Of a stretch of 64,000 nt of DNA, positions 37,055-47,819 are shown piece after piece. The position numbers were made by a program, and so were the translations under genes. The notes under the pieces were generated by a model. The model saw only the letters and a program-made list of their open reading frames with translations, searched no databases and was not told the DNA's origin. Origin of the DNA: Stenopsyche tienmushanensis (Eukaryota; Arthropoda; Insecta; Trichoptera; Stenopsychidae); NCBI GenBank assembly GCA_008973525.1, contig WACJ01000126.1, forward strand, positions 434,001 to 498,000, in the 5' to 3' direction. Position 1 is the stretch's first letter. Each line of letters begins with the position of its first letter.

Positions 37055-37315
37055 CATGATGAACAGCGACATCTTCCATCTCTCTTCAGGGGCAATGTGT
37101 TGTTTTAACAGCGCCATCTCTTGCGGCCCTGCGGAGACATTGCACTTGCATACCGACCGATCGCTTCTTGCGCGCTCTCTCTCTCTCTCTCTCGTGTGGA
37201 ATAAATAGTTTATTCCCAATCATTTGTCCAGCAATAGTTTAAACAGTTCAGTTCAACCCGGCGAGTACGTGGAGGCAGGGAGCCATCCGGTGACTCTGCC
37301 TCCGAGAGCGCCCTT
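37055..37315 (+). repeat. Repeat B copy, palindrome deleted
   Basis: Carries CATCTCTCTTCAGGGGCAAT, AACAGCGCCATCTCTTGCGG, CATACCGACCGATCGCTT, a CT microsatellite at 37167-37193, GTGTGGAATAAATAGT and a GTGACTCTGCCTCCGAGAGC tail. The palindromic core present in most copies is missing. The tail differs enough to suggest a subfamily. Confidence 0.65.
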
Positions 37316-37319
37316 TTCA

Positions 37320-37890
37320 GATCGCTTAAAGTTTCGTTCAATGGTCAATCTAAGCAATTTACATAGAAATCGATATAGGCAATGGGATTTCAGTCATATT
37401 TTACATGCGTGCGAAATATTTGCGTTATCGCTTCACTGAATATTGTATATTTAAGGTAAAAAGTATTCGTGGAAAGGGAGCTCGACATTGACGGACGACG
37501 AGGGAAAGGGACATCCAAAGCCGATTGTTATTCGGGTCGGCGAAAAGCACAACGATTTTTCTTCGGCGGCCCAGGATGACTGCTGGAGGGGCGCATGCGC
37601 CCGGGGCGAGGGCCCACTGTCAACCGGTTGCGTGTCGGCACCTCCGATAACACTCTTCGGTTACATTGATTATCAGTGTCATTGAGTGGATTCGACCCTC
37701 GGGGGTGATTTTGAAACGGGTTGACGTCTGACACTTATCGTTTGACATATGTGTCGAATAAATTTGAGGTGGGCGATTTAAAGCGATTGCGACGAAACTT
37801 CGGCGAACTGTTGGAGCTTTATTCCATTTGCCCAACGTTTCAATCGATGGACTGCTACGGTTAATTAAATGGCAGATAGCCCAAATATAT
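37320..37890. other. Mixed stretch with a GC-rich patch
   Basis: 37490-37740 is GC-rich with overlapping short frames and a GGCGCATGCGCC palindrome. No motif supports a gene. Confidence 0.35.
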
Positions 37891-37897
37891 TGTTTGA

Positions 37898-37960
37898 TTA
37901 ACCACTCAAGCGCCAGCGACTCGCGGGTGAGTCGCTGGCGCTCACAGAAAAAATAATATT
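37898..37960 (+). mobile_element. piggyBac-like left end with hairpin
   Basis: TTAACCACTCA is followed by AGCGCCAGCGACTC (37909-37922), a 6-base loop, and the exact complement GAGTCGCTGGCGCT (37929-37942). A related end lies in reverse at 44401-44441 and a weaker one at 46558. TTAA plus GACTC/GAGTC subterminal hairpin fits a piggyBac-like family. Confidence 0.55.
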
Positions 37961-38079
37961 TTAAATACTTAAAAGTTCTAATATTAGGTTGATGACCACT
38001 ATTTAATTTATAAAACAACATGGAAACAATAAGATCCATTAACGCTTTGAGTGTTGAAAATCGAAGACAAAGACGGAGA

Positions 38080-39885
38080 TAATGTTTTGCGTCTCATCAT
38101 ACACTCATATATCGGCCGTGCTGTAAAGGTACCGCTACACGTTTAAATATTCTCAAATATATTTTTATTTTTTCAAGTGGCTATCTACTTTCAGTTTGTT
38201 TTGAATTTGTCCAGAACTTGTTTACACTGGGCTGATCAAGTAGATAAAGGATCGCAGGGAGTAGACTCAGAACAAATGCGTTGTCGATGGGCTCTCTTAT
38301 AAGGCTATAGAAGCCACCCAAAGTAAAGTAATTAAATAACGATGATGAATATTTGCATATACAAAATACACGTTGCCTTTAAGTAGAAACGGCTCGTGTA
38401 CCGCCCTAAGTGAAAATATGCGCTTCCCTAAGAAGAACAATGTTTTAAGTTTCTTGTACACGTACCAGCAACTAGTCAAATCTCGCCAGAGGATAACGCA
38501 CACCCAGTTCGTCATTAATTATTAATTTCCACGAGAGACCCCAAAAGCGTTTCTTCGCCAATAAAATGTAGCATATTCGACGAAAGTTATTCGCTAAGAA
38601 AGTTCACCGGTGATTTGGTACACTTAACGCCAGCAACAAAAAGCTACTTCCCCGTAAAATATTTCACCGCTTCGCGATCATTCCGAAGGCACCCGCCGCC
38701 AGAGCATTAATGCGAAAAGTTCCAAGAAAAGCTTATGAGAAAGAGCAACTTTGGTCTGTTTACTGGCCCGACTTCGACTTTCCGAAGCACCGAAAGAAAC
38801 TTGCCAAATCGAATGAAATACATGATGAGATTTTCCCGTTCCGAACCGCTATTCGCTACAAAATATGCCTAAAAAACCGGCACCTGTCTCCATCGTAGCT
38901 AATGAGTTTTTCTTTTTTTATCTTCTTTAATACAAGACGCTGAATCTTCATATTGCAGTGGTATCGTAAAAAGCATCTAAATGTACGACGACGGGGTGCA
39001 GAACTAAAACTCGGCAAGCGACCCGCGCGCTTCGTCTCCCTAACCCGACCCGTAATCAAATCGAGCGTCTTCGCATCTAAACACAAATTTATAATTCAAG
39101 AATTATAGCTACTTATTAGGAGTTTCCCTCTCCGTTGTTAGTTATCGCATAAGATACCGAGCAAAGTTATACCCGGCGACAAAGTTTCGAATTACGTGAT
39201 GTACCGCATCCATTATACAATCTATGCCGGTAATAGCGTGCCTCGGTTGCTGTATTCACTTTCAACGGCAAATTACTAATTTACAATAGTAAAACATGTT
39301 ACTTGGCGTGTCTCTGCATTATTCAACACAATGTGTGGCTCCATTTTTACCGTGAAATAATTGCACGGTCATCGTAAATCCTGCCCTAAATAGCGTCAAC
39401 ATGCATCGAAGGACGCCGGTCGATGATGGTCCTTGTGTCCTTCCCTCGTTTTTATAATAATAATAGCCACTAGTTTCGGGTATTTAAGGCTTAATGCTGT
39501 AACGTCGGATAAAAACGAAGACGGCCTTGTATATGCCGTCAAATATGATGCAAGCGTGCGACGATATAAGTGCGGGGTTGCGGCCCTCCTTCCGGGAGGT
39601 TGAGAACCTCTGTAAGAGGAAAAGGCTCGTTTTTAAAGTCTCGCAGTTGGATCCATTTACCTGTTCATTTTATATGAAAGTCGTCCTTTTTTGACCACGT
39701 AGGACCTACGTCGTAGGTTATCCTGACAAGCTTTCCAACGGGTTAATCAGCTCATAAAAATATCATCAAAGCATAAAAATATTATTTCATTTTATATATA
39801 TAAATAACGTGATTAGTCCCGTTACGGGCTTTCGCTTCCAAACGGACGGCCTCCCAGAGTCCGTTCACTATCGGTACGGGTAATA
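38080..39885. other. Non-coding stretch
   Basis: No repeat family or exon recognised; frames at 38297-39086 have no motif. Confidence 0.4.
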
Positions 39886-39891
39886 GGTGGG

Positions 39892-40330
39892 TCACTGTCT
39901 AATAACTTTTCCCGACCGGTGATGTATTTACTACACATCGACTCTAATAATGGGAATATCGATATGAAATATATTCGATACGGGCTTCAGAATTTTTGTA
40001 TTCCTTCATAATATAATTACGAATCACATCAAAGTATTATAGTATATAAGTATTCATCTGCGGCGGCGGAAATAAATAATTTGTCGGGAAATCGGGAATT
40101 TAGCTAGTTTTAGTCCGTGTCTCAGCAGAAAGGAATTTTATCAGTCACGTTAATGGTGTAATACGAAAATGGGATCTCACGCGGTCATCAACTCGAACTA
40201 GCATTTAAATATTTTAAATAAATAAGATTATTTCGCCTTCAAATTATTTTTTACATTGAACAAATGGACTTATTAGTAATTTTTGATCAAATTTATCAAT
40301 GTAATTTCTTAAGCTATTAAAAATCCCTGG
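39892..40330 (+). mobile_element. hAT deletion derivative, 5'-truncated
   Basis: Begins inside the family at CACTGTCTAATAACTTTTCC, runs through GGTGATGTATTTACTACAC, GGGAAATCGGGAATTTAGC and GAAAGGAATTTTATCAGTC, then GGTCATCAACTCG and an AT-rich 3' part ending AATCCCTGGATGGTCTAA, shared with the 63.3-kb copy. The dimerisation segment is deleted. Confidence 0.72.
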
Positions 40331-40339
40331 ATGGTCTAA

Positions 40340-42030
40340 TACCGTCAATATTCGGAAGAATTAGATATTTAAAAAAATCTACGATGGAAATGAAATAAAT
40401 TATTAGGTTCAAAGTCCAAATACTGAAAAGTAACATAAGCTTCACTTGAATTCTCGATTTATAAAATGCATAATTACACGGATATTTAGAAGAATGTTCG
40501 TTTGAAAGAACAAAAACAAAAAAAGAGTTCCAATGAATAAAACAAGAGCGTACAGTTGAAGGGAATTCCAGCAACATTTTGAATCAACGAGTGGTCTTAA
40601 AAGCGTAGGGATTTGTTCGGGTCACGATAAAGTTGTGAAAATTACATATATATTCGAGACAGAATCAACACCAGTTATTATTAATGCTGCAACACGATGG
40701 TGCCTATTTTATCTACAATATCCATAAATCTATATCGATAAAAATCGTTTAACGATAAATTGGCGTTGTCATTCCTTTGTTATAATCATTTATCTTTCAA
40801 TTTGTTTAGATGTATTTATAGCTAGGATTTATTTTAAGCATTCGAGATGTTCGCAGTATGTCGTAATTATGTACCTATGGTCCAACAATTCGTTAAATTA
40901 TTTGTTTAGATGCTTCCTGCTCTTAATCCTGCTCTTAGGGTAGGAATTGGGGTTGGTTTGATACTCAAGCACTACGCGATGAAAAATAAACATATAGGAT
41001 CCACTTCTCGTCTAACGTACTATAACAATTCTCTGCAAAATACGTTGTTGTTTTCAGACAACGAGCCGTCCATTTGCTACTATTTGAGAACTTCCCTATT
41101 TTTTAAAGTGTTAATGGACTGTTGAGTATATTTGAACAGAATCATTGATTTGATCGATTGAAATTTAAAAGAGAAATTGCATCTACTCAAAGAAGTAAGC
41201 ACTGAAAGCGCTCAACAATGTTACAGCAACAGTGGCCATAGAAAGTAAACAAGATAGTGAATGACACTGTACTGTGTTATAAAAATATTTATCAAAGTCA
41301 GACAAAATAGTCTGCAAACAAAATTGCACTCTTGCTCAAAACCCCAGCACATAAAAATGGAAAAAAGCAACCGGAAGAAACCTTTCTTCCAGTTTCCTCG
41401 GTTCGGTTATAAAAACACGTCGATTGAATTGACCACTTTTAACGCTCCAACAAATGGCATCCCATTATTTGAATTAATTAGGAGGCATGCCATCTTCTGG
41501 AGCATAAGGCGAATCCAAATCAAATTTGTTAGTACTTGACTCCATGTTGTATCGATTTTAAAGACTCTTTTGTTAACAGCAGAAATTCAATTTCCTCCGG
41601 GTTTCGCCCGATACAACCCTTCATTCCATGAAAACATACACCGTCGCCATTATTTCCCCTATCTGCTGTCGAATGAATACGGACGGGGTTCGTTCTGATG
41701 AATCGTCCTTTAATATGCAAAATCGCTTTGCTCCTTTCAAAAGGCGAAATTGATCAGAATATCATTGGGAATGCGAAGAAAATAAAATAAAATAAAGAAA
41801 TAAAAATATTTATAAACAAAGTTTGTATCATGGAAATTTCCGTAATCGTTGTCTTTAAATGTGCGTACATTAATATATTATATTTGTAATATTCACAAAT
41901 ATAGCTGGTCATTTAATAAGAAATATGACGATTTCCGCTTCAAAGAAATTCTTTGAACCAGGAATATAAGTACCCTTTTGCAACTTGAAAAGGGATTAAA
42001 TTATAAAAAAATACATATCTCAATATCTGT
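40340..42030. other. AT-rich non-coding stretch
   Basis: No transposon or exon recognised. The 41261-41539 frame is lysine-rich without motif. Confidence 0.4.
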
Positions 42031-42032
42031 GT

Positions 42033-42073
42033 ATGGATCTGAACGCTATGCAAGTCATAGCGTTCAGATCCAT
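42033..42073. other. Perfect 18-bp hairpin
   Basis: ATGGATCTGAACGCTATG at 42033-42050 and its exact complement at 42056-42073 enclose a 5-base loop (CAAGT). Flanks do not continue the pairing. No known element end or terminator is recognised here. Confidence 0.85.
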
Positions 42074-42481
42074 TTTCGTCCATCAGATTTTCGATGTGGG
42101 TACCGTGTTTTCTTGCGCGCGATCAACGCGTCCACAATTCAAACCGTTGTTTGGAGCTGTTTCTGTGCAATAAATAGGATTTTTTCATGCGGTATATGAC
42201 AATGGATGACGCATGGATTCATCAATCCAGACTCAAATCGGCAGTCAGTTGAGCGAACAGCAACCGGCGAAAGTCGCCCAATGTGAAAAAAAAACGCAAA
42301 TGTTAGTTGCTGGAGTTGAGGCGATTTTAGTTCTCGTGTGTCATATGCATTTGATAAATCATTAATTTTTTAGTTTCGGAATTTGGGTGGCCCTTTTATA
42401 AATTATTGTGATTGGTAAGACTGTCGGTGAATTCATAGCAAATAAACATGATTTTGATTTGAATCACTAAAAAACCACATA

Positions 42482-42809
42482 CACTTGGGTCTGTTTTTAT
42501 GCGATAGATATGTTCCACGGGGAGTCGCATATAAAAAATCCGCATAAAAAAAACTTGAACTACATAGAAAACTTAGGGATAGGTTCCGTTATTTTTAAAA
42601 ACCGTATAACTTCAAATCAATGTGATGAAATGTAGCTGACATTTGGATGACTTGAAGGGTTGTAACTTGCACTAGTATTAATTTTATTTTTTAATGCGCA
42701 TTCGCATAAAAAACCTTATAGAAAAATAAGAAATAGGTTCCATTATTTTTGAAAATCACATAACTTAAAAATCGCATAAAAAAGATACGCATAAAAACAG
42801 ACCCAAGTG
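42482..42809 (+). mobile_element. Family D MITE (Tigger-like), both ends intact
   Basis: TA on both sides; ends CACTTGGGTCTGTTTTTATG and CATAAAAACAGACCCAAGTG are exact inverted repeats. Subterminal parts CGATAGATATGTTCCACGGG and several CGCATAAAAAA words repeat the architecture of family C. At 328 bp it has no coding capacity. The related 601-bp copy at 48850 holds Tigger transposase remnants, which places the family. Confidence 0.85.
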
Positions 42810-42814
42810 TAATA

Positions 42815-44020
42815 AATTGATTAATTCTCAATAAACGGGGATCGATTTCGGTCTTGGAAAATCGGACATTTCATATGAAAACATTAAATAATTTTGTTGA
42901 TTTATTTGAGAACAACCGTTCATGAATTTAAAGCTTTGTTTCGTACAGTGTCTGTCTATAAATTAAATCAATTAGGTGATTTAATGTAAAGCGTTGGATA
43001 TTTTCGTGTCGATACGAAGACTTTGCCGAGAGCACCGCATTCCAATCCATTAAGTTTGTAGGCCTGATTCTCGAGGGTAAAATTAGGGGGGGCCGCTACC
43101 TGCCGTTGTAAACTTTATAAACCTGGAAATCCACCTTCGAAATTTATTACGTATATACTTTCTTTGCAATCATTAAGGCGAAATCAGTATCGGGTCAGTT
43201 AATCCTCATTTAACGGGAGATTTTCCCTCGGAAAATAAAATTCACCCTGTCAATTTAATTAATTGCGCGTCGAAAGACTTATATTTAGATGATAGCTCTT
43301 TATGTAATCAAATCGGGATTAGATGAAATATTGCAGGGTGCAGGTGACGATCGTTTTGGCCGAAGCAGCTAGAAAATTTTGTAACAACTTAAGGGGGTTA
43401 GCTGCAAAACAAACAGAGACTAAAAGGACGACATGCAAGGCCGGTGTGAATTTATGGCTTTATCTGGGAAATACCTTCGGCGAGCCATTTTTGTCAGGCT
43501 TTTGATCATGCTCGACTTAGTGGATGCCATTTTTCATTTTCGAAAGTTTAAGCCCGAAGGGATTTATCTATTCTGCGGGTAACAAACAGGGGCGCTCAGT
43601 GCGGAACATCCCCTCGATTCTACGGGGAGGAAAGTAACAAAAAACTCAAAAGCGTCAACATTTTATCCAAATCTAATTGAAATATACTCATCGCATGCAA
43701 AGTTACAACAACAATAAAATCGATAGACAAAACACTTCTGTATTATTATAATGATATAGTTGATTTATAATTTATATACATATATAATATTAATTTATAT
43801 CCAATGATAATTATGCACTCGTTTTGCGCGATTTTATTTGATTAAAAATGTATCATTCTAAACGGTGTTATGACACGCAAAATAATACTTTCAATAGATG
43901 AAGATAAAGATAAATAATAAAAACTCTAAATAATATCATAGTCAAACTTCAATAAATTGCAATGATAAAAGTTTCATTCTTCAATTTTTCTTGATAAATC
44001 TGAGTCAATCGCTCGGTCCG
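42815..44020. other. Low-repeat non-coding stretch
   Basis: No exon or repeat recognised; 43020-43640 is of mixed composition, and 43680-43960 is strongly AT-rich. Confidence 0.45.
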
Positions 44021-44027
44021 TCTAGTG

Positions 44028-44300
44028 CTCCTGATATCCAATTCTTTAAAAGATTTAAGAAGAACTAGGACAAAATTGATCAAAGTGATTATAAAACAGT
44101 AATTTATGAAATCACGTTCTCAAAAACCATAGAAAATGCTACTGCAAACAGGACTTTTTTCTCAAATATAACTTCAAGTATATCAACCTCGAGATGACTA
44201 TAAAGAGTTACTGAATCTTTCTATCATTTACTTGGGAGGAATTCCTGTAAAAGGAATTTCATTTAGGAGGCTTGCTGGTCAAAATTTTGAAATTCCTCCC
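44028..44300 (+). pseudogene. Relic of a transposon-encoded protein of unnamed family
   Basis: The plus strand reads DKIDQSDYKTVIYEITFSKT, IENATANRTFFS, then a frame change into QPRDDYKELLNLSIIYLGG and IPVKGISFRRLAG. From memory, a PRDDY.ELL.L.IIFLGG block just before a HARWMAK motif recurs in uncharacterised proteins encoded by arthropod and cnidarian repeats; I cannot name the superfamily. The HARWMAK part is not present. A piggyBac-like TTAA end lies about 140 bp downstream, but I cannot show the two belong together. Confidence 0.5.
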
Positions 44301-44400
44301 CTATGAAGATTTTCTCGCTGACGTTACGGAGTGCAGCCTGCGACGAAGATAACTAGGCCCCGAAAATTCGATCAGAGGTCTACGGTATACTACGAAAAAC

Positions 44401-44441
44401 ATAGCGACTCACCGATGAGTCACTGGTGTTTAAGTGGTTAA
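44401..44441 (-). mobile_element. piggyBac-like right end with hairpin
   Basis: AGCGACTC, ACCGAT, GAGTCACT (44403-44424), then GGTGTTTAAGTGGTTAA, is the reverse complement of the 37898 end with several changes. The hairpin stem has one mismatch here. Confidence 0.5.
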
Positions 44442-44449
44442 GCAAATTG

Positions 44450-44955
44450 GATGTTGCGTGTATATTATAATATATTTTTAATTTTCTAGAACATTAACAA
44501 TTTGATCCAATCTATGTGTACGCCTTCTTTTAATTGCTTAAAGGATAACAGAAACGTATTTCGCCTTAGAAATTTGAAAAATAGTAAAAAATATGTTCCA
44601 TAAACATTGGTATAATGAATTAAGCAAATGCATGTGTCATGATTTTTATGCATGGCAGTAGAAAAAGCATTTTTATGTCCCTTGCCAGATAAAAATAATT
44701 ATTATTCAGTCAATCAACTTGACAATTATTATTTGTTTGCGTGTTAGTTTTACATATTTTTTAATACATGAAGATATATACGTTTTATATGCTAATAAAA
44801 ATAAGAATTGAAGGCACTATAAAACAGAAAAATTCCTATTTAGCATGCGGTACAACCATGTTAAAGGGGTTGATAAAAGATGTCATAATGATTATTTTTG
44901 ATTGGTGTTGTTATAAATAAAAAACATTTTAAAAGTCGATATATAATATATTTAA
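44450..44955. other. AT-rich DNA, start of the intron below the host exon
   Basis: If the 44964-45333 exon is real this is the beginning of its intron. No second exon is visible. Confidence 0.4.
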
Positions 44956-44957
44956 AA

Positions 44958-44966
44958 TATCACCTG
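44958..44966 (-). other. Predicted splice donor of the 44964-45333 exon
   Basis: Read on the minus strand the junction is ACAG|GTGATA, a close match to the animal donor consensus. It falls just before the frame turns AT-rich (codons for DILNILYIDF), as expected at an exon-intron border. Confidence 0.65.
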
Positions 44967-45333
44967 TGGCGTAAGTCGGTTCTAGATCTTCATCTCTCGG
45001 AGCCGGGGGCTCCAAAGGAACCATGTCCCTCTGATGATGCTCGACGTAAACGGGGCGATGATGAGGACAAACTATCGGAGGAACGTATTCGGCCGAAGAG
45101 CCCGATCTGCTGAGGGTGCCGGCGTTGGAGAAGACCTCCGGGACGAACATCGTCTGGGCGAGGCTGATGCCGTTGGAGTTGGACGACGAGCTGGAGCAGG
45201 CGGGGAGCGGGTTGAGATCCTCGCGAGGCTCCGGGTTGGCCGGCGGGGGTGGCGGCGGTGGCGCTGCACCCCTTCTGGGACTTCTACCCCTGTCCGGGAG
45301 TACGGAAGACGCGCTCCAATAGCCCCAAGCCAT
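44964..45333 (-). CDS. First coding exon of an unrecognised host gene (partial)
   Basis: The minus strand opens with ATG at 45333 in an AAAATGG context. An in-frame TGA lies 12 nt upstream (45345-45343), so this methionine is the likely start. The frame gives 123 codons plus one base, then CAG|GTGATA, a good splice donor (GT at 45963-minus-1001, that is 44963-44962). The exon therefore ends in phase 1, and the 11 codons read past it are intronic. The protein begins MAWGYWSASSV, then DRGRSPRR, a seven-proline run (about residues 24-30), a serine/asparagine stretch (about 48-54), and a region rich in P, H and acidic residues ending near PRDEDLEPTYAT. I see no signal peptide, membrane span or catalytic motif; the composition suggests a disordered cytoplasmic N-terminus. 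The exon is a GC-rich island in AT-rich DNA, unlike its flanks. No other exon of the gene was recognised. The family is unknown to me; coding status is inferred from start, donor and composition. Confidence 0.72.
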
Positions 45334-46232
45334 TTTGAAGATTCAATAATTATTTGCGTTGTGCGTATGCCGAGATTCAAATTCAATCACAATCTTCCGA
45401 ATTGATACAATTATGTAAATATATTAAGAACACTCGGGATTTTCATCGCAATTTGCTAAAATCGCATTACATTCGAGTATACTTTCTAAATATTAATTAT
45501 CATTAATGTTTCTTCTAGTCGATTCGATTACATAGAAAACGAATTATCGGCTAAGACGCGCTCTTAATGATTGAATTCTCACTTTTTATCACATTTAATA
45601 GATAATTTTATATTCACTTTTGCTATTTTATATGTTTATTTTAGAATATCATATCACTGTTTCAATTTTAATATGTTTATGTTTCTGGCGCAAAACGAAA
45701 CTTAGTTTTAAAAAAAGCACAAAAAACTTTAGACCTCATTTATTCAGCTTATTTCTACTAATTTGCACATTTCTACGTATATGGATGATTCAATTTAACA
45801 CCGCGACTCCCAATCGATTTGCCAAACAGTTTGTAGCACGATTTCTTCAATTAATTAAAGCGATTTCGATTAAAAGGACATTGGGGTGATTTTGGAATTT
45901 ATACCAAATGATCGCATAAATCAGAAAAAATGTTTTTATTAAGTTATTCCTATCCAAATGTTAATACTGAGATAACGCCATGACCGCACACCAAACCTAT
46001 CAAATCCGCAATCCATTAATTTAATTGAAGCTTTTGATGGGGGCTTCATCAAGGTTCAAACAAATTCGAAATTTCCTTAACGAGTTAAATGCCACAGCGT
46101 TTATAAATGCGATTATTTCTCGAGAAATATACAAAATCGGGAATTTTTATTTCTCGAAAAATTTAGAAATCAATATTTAATGAATAAAATAAAAATTGCT
46201 CGAAATTTTAAAACGCTGCATTGCATAAGACT
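45334..46232. other. Probable 5' UTR/upstream region of the exon, then AT-rich DNA
   Basis: The 100-150 bases next to the start codon should be 5' UTR or an upstream intron. No TATA box, initiator or clear splice acceptor could be fixed; TTTTAG near 45457 on the minus strand is a weak acceptor candidate. The rest is AT-rich with only chance frames. Confidence 0.35.
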
Positions 46233-46445
46233 TCTGCTAAAATGCATTCTGTTTGAATTCTAGATATGACAAAAAAAATCACAATTTTTTCAAAATCGTC
46301 TTATTTTTGTAACTTGGTTTTGCCATAAAAATATTCATGCTCTGCCAGAAAGTCGAAAGATCTTAAAAATAGCTTATCCGACGATAACAGAAAATTATAC
46401 GTACATTACATGATGGTTGAAAGATTGTTTGAAATACGATTTTTG
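46233..46445 (+). repeat. Two-copy dispersed repeat (partner at 1833-2050)
   Basis: Same landmark order as the partner: AAAATGCATTCTGTTTGAA, GCCATAAAAATATTCATGCT, AGAAAGTCGAAAG, GCTTATCCGACGATAACA, GGTTGAAAGATTGTTTG. Confidence 0.6.
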
Positions 46446-46557
46446 TTGAATAGGTTTTTTGTAGTTTTAAACTAAAAAAATCGGAATATTTCGTAGTGGA
46501 TTTTTAGCCATAATAAGAACAAGAATGTCCGATTTTATTTTAGATGTCATGTTTTTT

Positions 46558-46600
46558 TTAACACTTCGCACGCGAAAGGTGACTCTCACTCACCACTCGG
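46558..46600 (+). mobile_element. Possible piggyBac left end
   Basis: TTAACACTTCGCACGCGAAA is followed by GGTGACTCTCACTCACC, echoing the TTAACCACT.AA / GACTC-GAGTC pattern of the ends at 37898 and 44441. Fewer than 100 bp lie between it and the piggyBac coding relic. Confidence 0.4.
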
Positions 46601-46659
46601 TATCTTATGAAGTGTAACATGACACCCCTTCAAATAGCTATAAGACTTTTTATCTGAAA

Positions 46660-46940
46660 TTAGTCCCTAACCACGAACCGGACTGCATGTTCGACTAAAC
46701 CCTCCGATTCAAACATATCCGCTTGAATGGAAAGCTGCATGATATTCTAAAAGAAGTTAGAAAGTATTGCAAAGTTTGTTTTCAAAGAAACAAAGCCGGA
46801 AAAGACATCAAACCATATATTATTTAAATAATTGCCCCGACAAGCCGGGCATGCATCTTGGCAATTGTTTTATGAATCATAGCAAAACTAGAGAGACTAA
46901 TATTCAAGAAGTTATATTAATAAAGATGTAAAGATATATA
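46660..46940 (+). pseudogene. piggyBac transposase C-terminal zinc-ribbon relic
   Basis: The plus strand gives NHEPDCMFD, then HIRLNGKLHDILKEVRKYCK, VCFQRNKAGKDIK, and one frame over NNCPDKPGMHLGNCFMNHSK. RL.GK.H followed by C..CF.....K and C...PG.....CF matches the cysteine-rich C-terminal domain of piggyBac transposases. The DDD catalytic core is absent, and a stop and frameshift split the domain, so it is inactive. It fits with the several TTAA-type ends in the window. Confidence 0.72.
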
Positions 46941-46944
46941 AAAT

Positions 46945-47495
46945 GTTAAAGTATAAAAGTTTTATTAATTAATTTGTGTATGTAATGATTTTTAAGTTAG
47001 TGCTGAGAAATTCGCCAAAAATGTTGTGAAAAGGATCTCAAGTGCAATGGGTTATTTTAAAGGCAAATATTTACTCATTATGGGCCGGTAACACATATGC
47101 CGTGTTATTGTAAAAAATTTAGCCGAAGTTCGGGCACATAGCATATGTGTTTTTAGTTCAATTAATGACATAACAATTGGAAAGTTATTCACTAGGTGTT
47201 GTTAAATATGTATTTATACATATAAATAATATAAAATTTCAAAGTTTTAAGTATTTTTTTAAAAGCTAAAGGTTGGGAAAAACGCATCCAACGATATTTT
47301 TTTTTCAAAAATTCTGGTTCAAATTCTGACCTTCGCCCCTCGATATGCGCTATATCACACCCAGATTTCACGATTAAGCGACATGTAGGTAGAGAAAGTT
47401 CTAGTTTTTCAATTGAAGATTGTTATTGTAATGGCGAAAACCAAATAATTCTATGGGAAATGATTTATTGAAACAAAGAAATATTACACGGCATT
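46945..47495. other. AT-rich non-coding stretch
   Basis: Contains a weak inverted pair, AACACATATGCC near 47090 and GCATATGTGTT near 47143, otherwise nothing. Confidence 0.4.
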
Positions 47496-47500
47496 GATTT

Positions 47501-47815
47501 GTAGCGTGGGCGATTTACCATCCCCACGTAGTAGCGCTCTTAACAGCAACATATTCCATCTCTTTTCAGTTGCAATGTGTTATTTCAACAGCACCATCTC
47601 TTGTGGCCCTACGGAGACATTGTACCGTTTGGGTAATGACGCGCAGGAGGCGGGAGTCGTCGGTTAGCCTTGGCTGCGGGAGGTCGTCCCTCCTGCGGCC
47701 AGATCTCTCGCTCTCTCGTGTGGAATAAATAGTTCTTTAGAGACGAGAGTCTTTCTATTCGACGCTTGTCTATTCCCATCCATTAGTCAAGCAACATCAC
47801 GGCCCGATAGAAGAT
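47501..47815 (+). repeat. Repeat B copy with 5' end
   Basis: Starts TGTAGCGTGGGCGATTTACC, includes CAACAGCACCATCTCTTGTG, GCAGGAGGCGGGAGTCGTCG, the GC palindrome (about 47671-47699), a CTCTCT tract, GTGTGGAATAAATAGT and GGCCCGATAGAAG, where it stops short of the tail seen at 10.6 kb. Best copy for the 5' two thirds of the repeat. Confidence 0.7.
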
Positions 47816-47819
47816 AAAT

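Noticed and set aside
37490..37740. GC-rich patch with frames on both strands, suggesting an exon
   Set aside because: Composition alone suggested it; no conserved-looking protein segment or splice sites could be defended.
45034..45405. Plus-strand 123-codon frame opposite the host exon
   Set aside because: It is the GC-rich antisense shadow of the exon; Gly/Arg-rich composition, no start or splice support.
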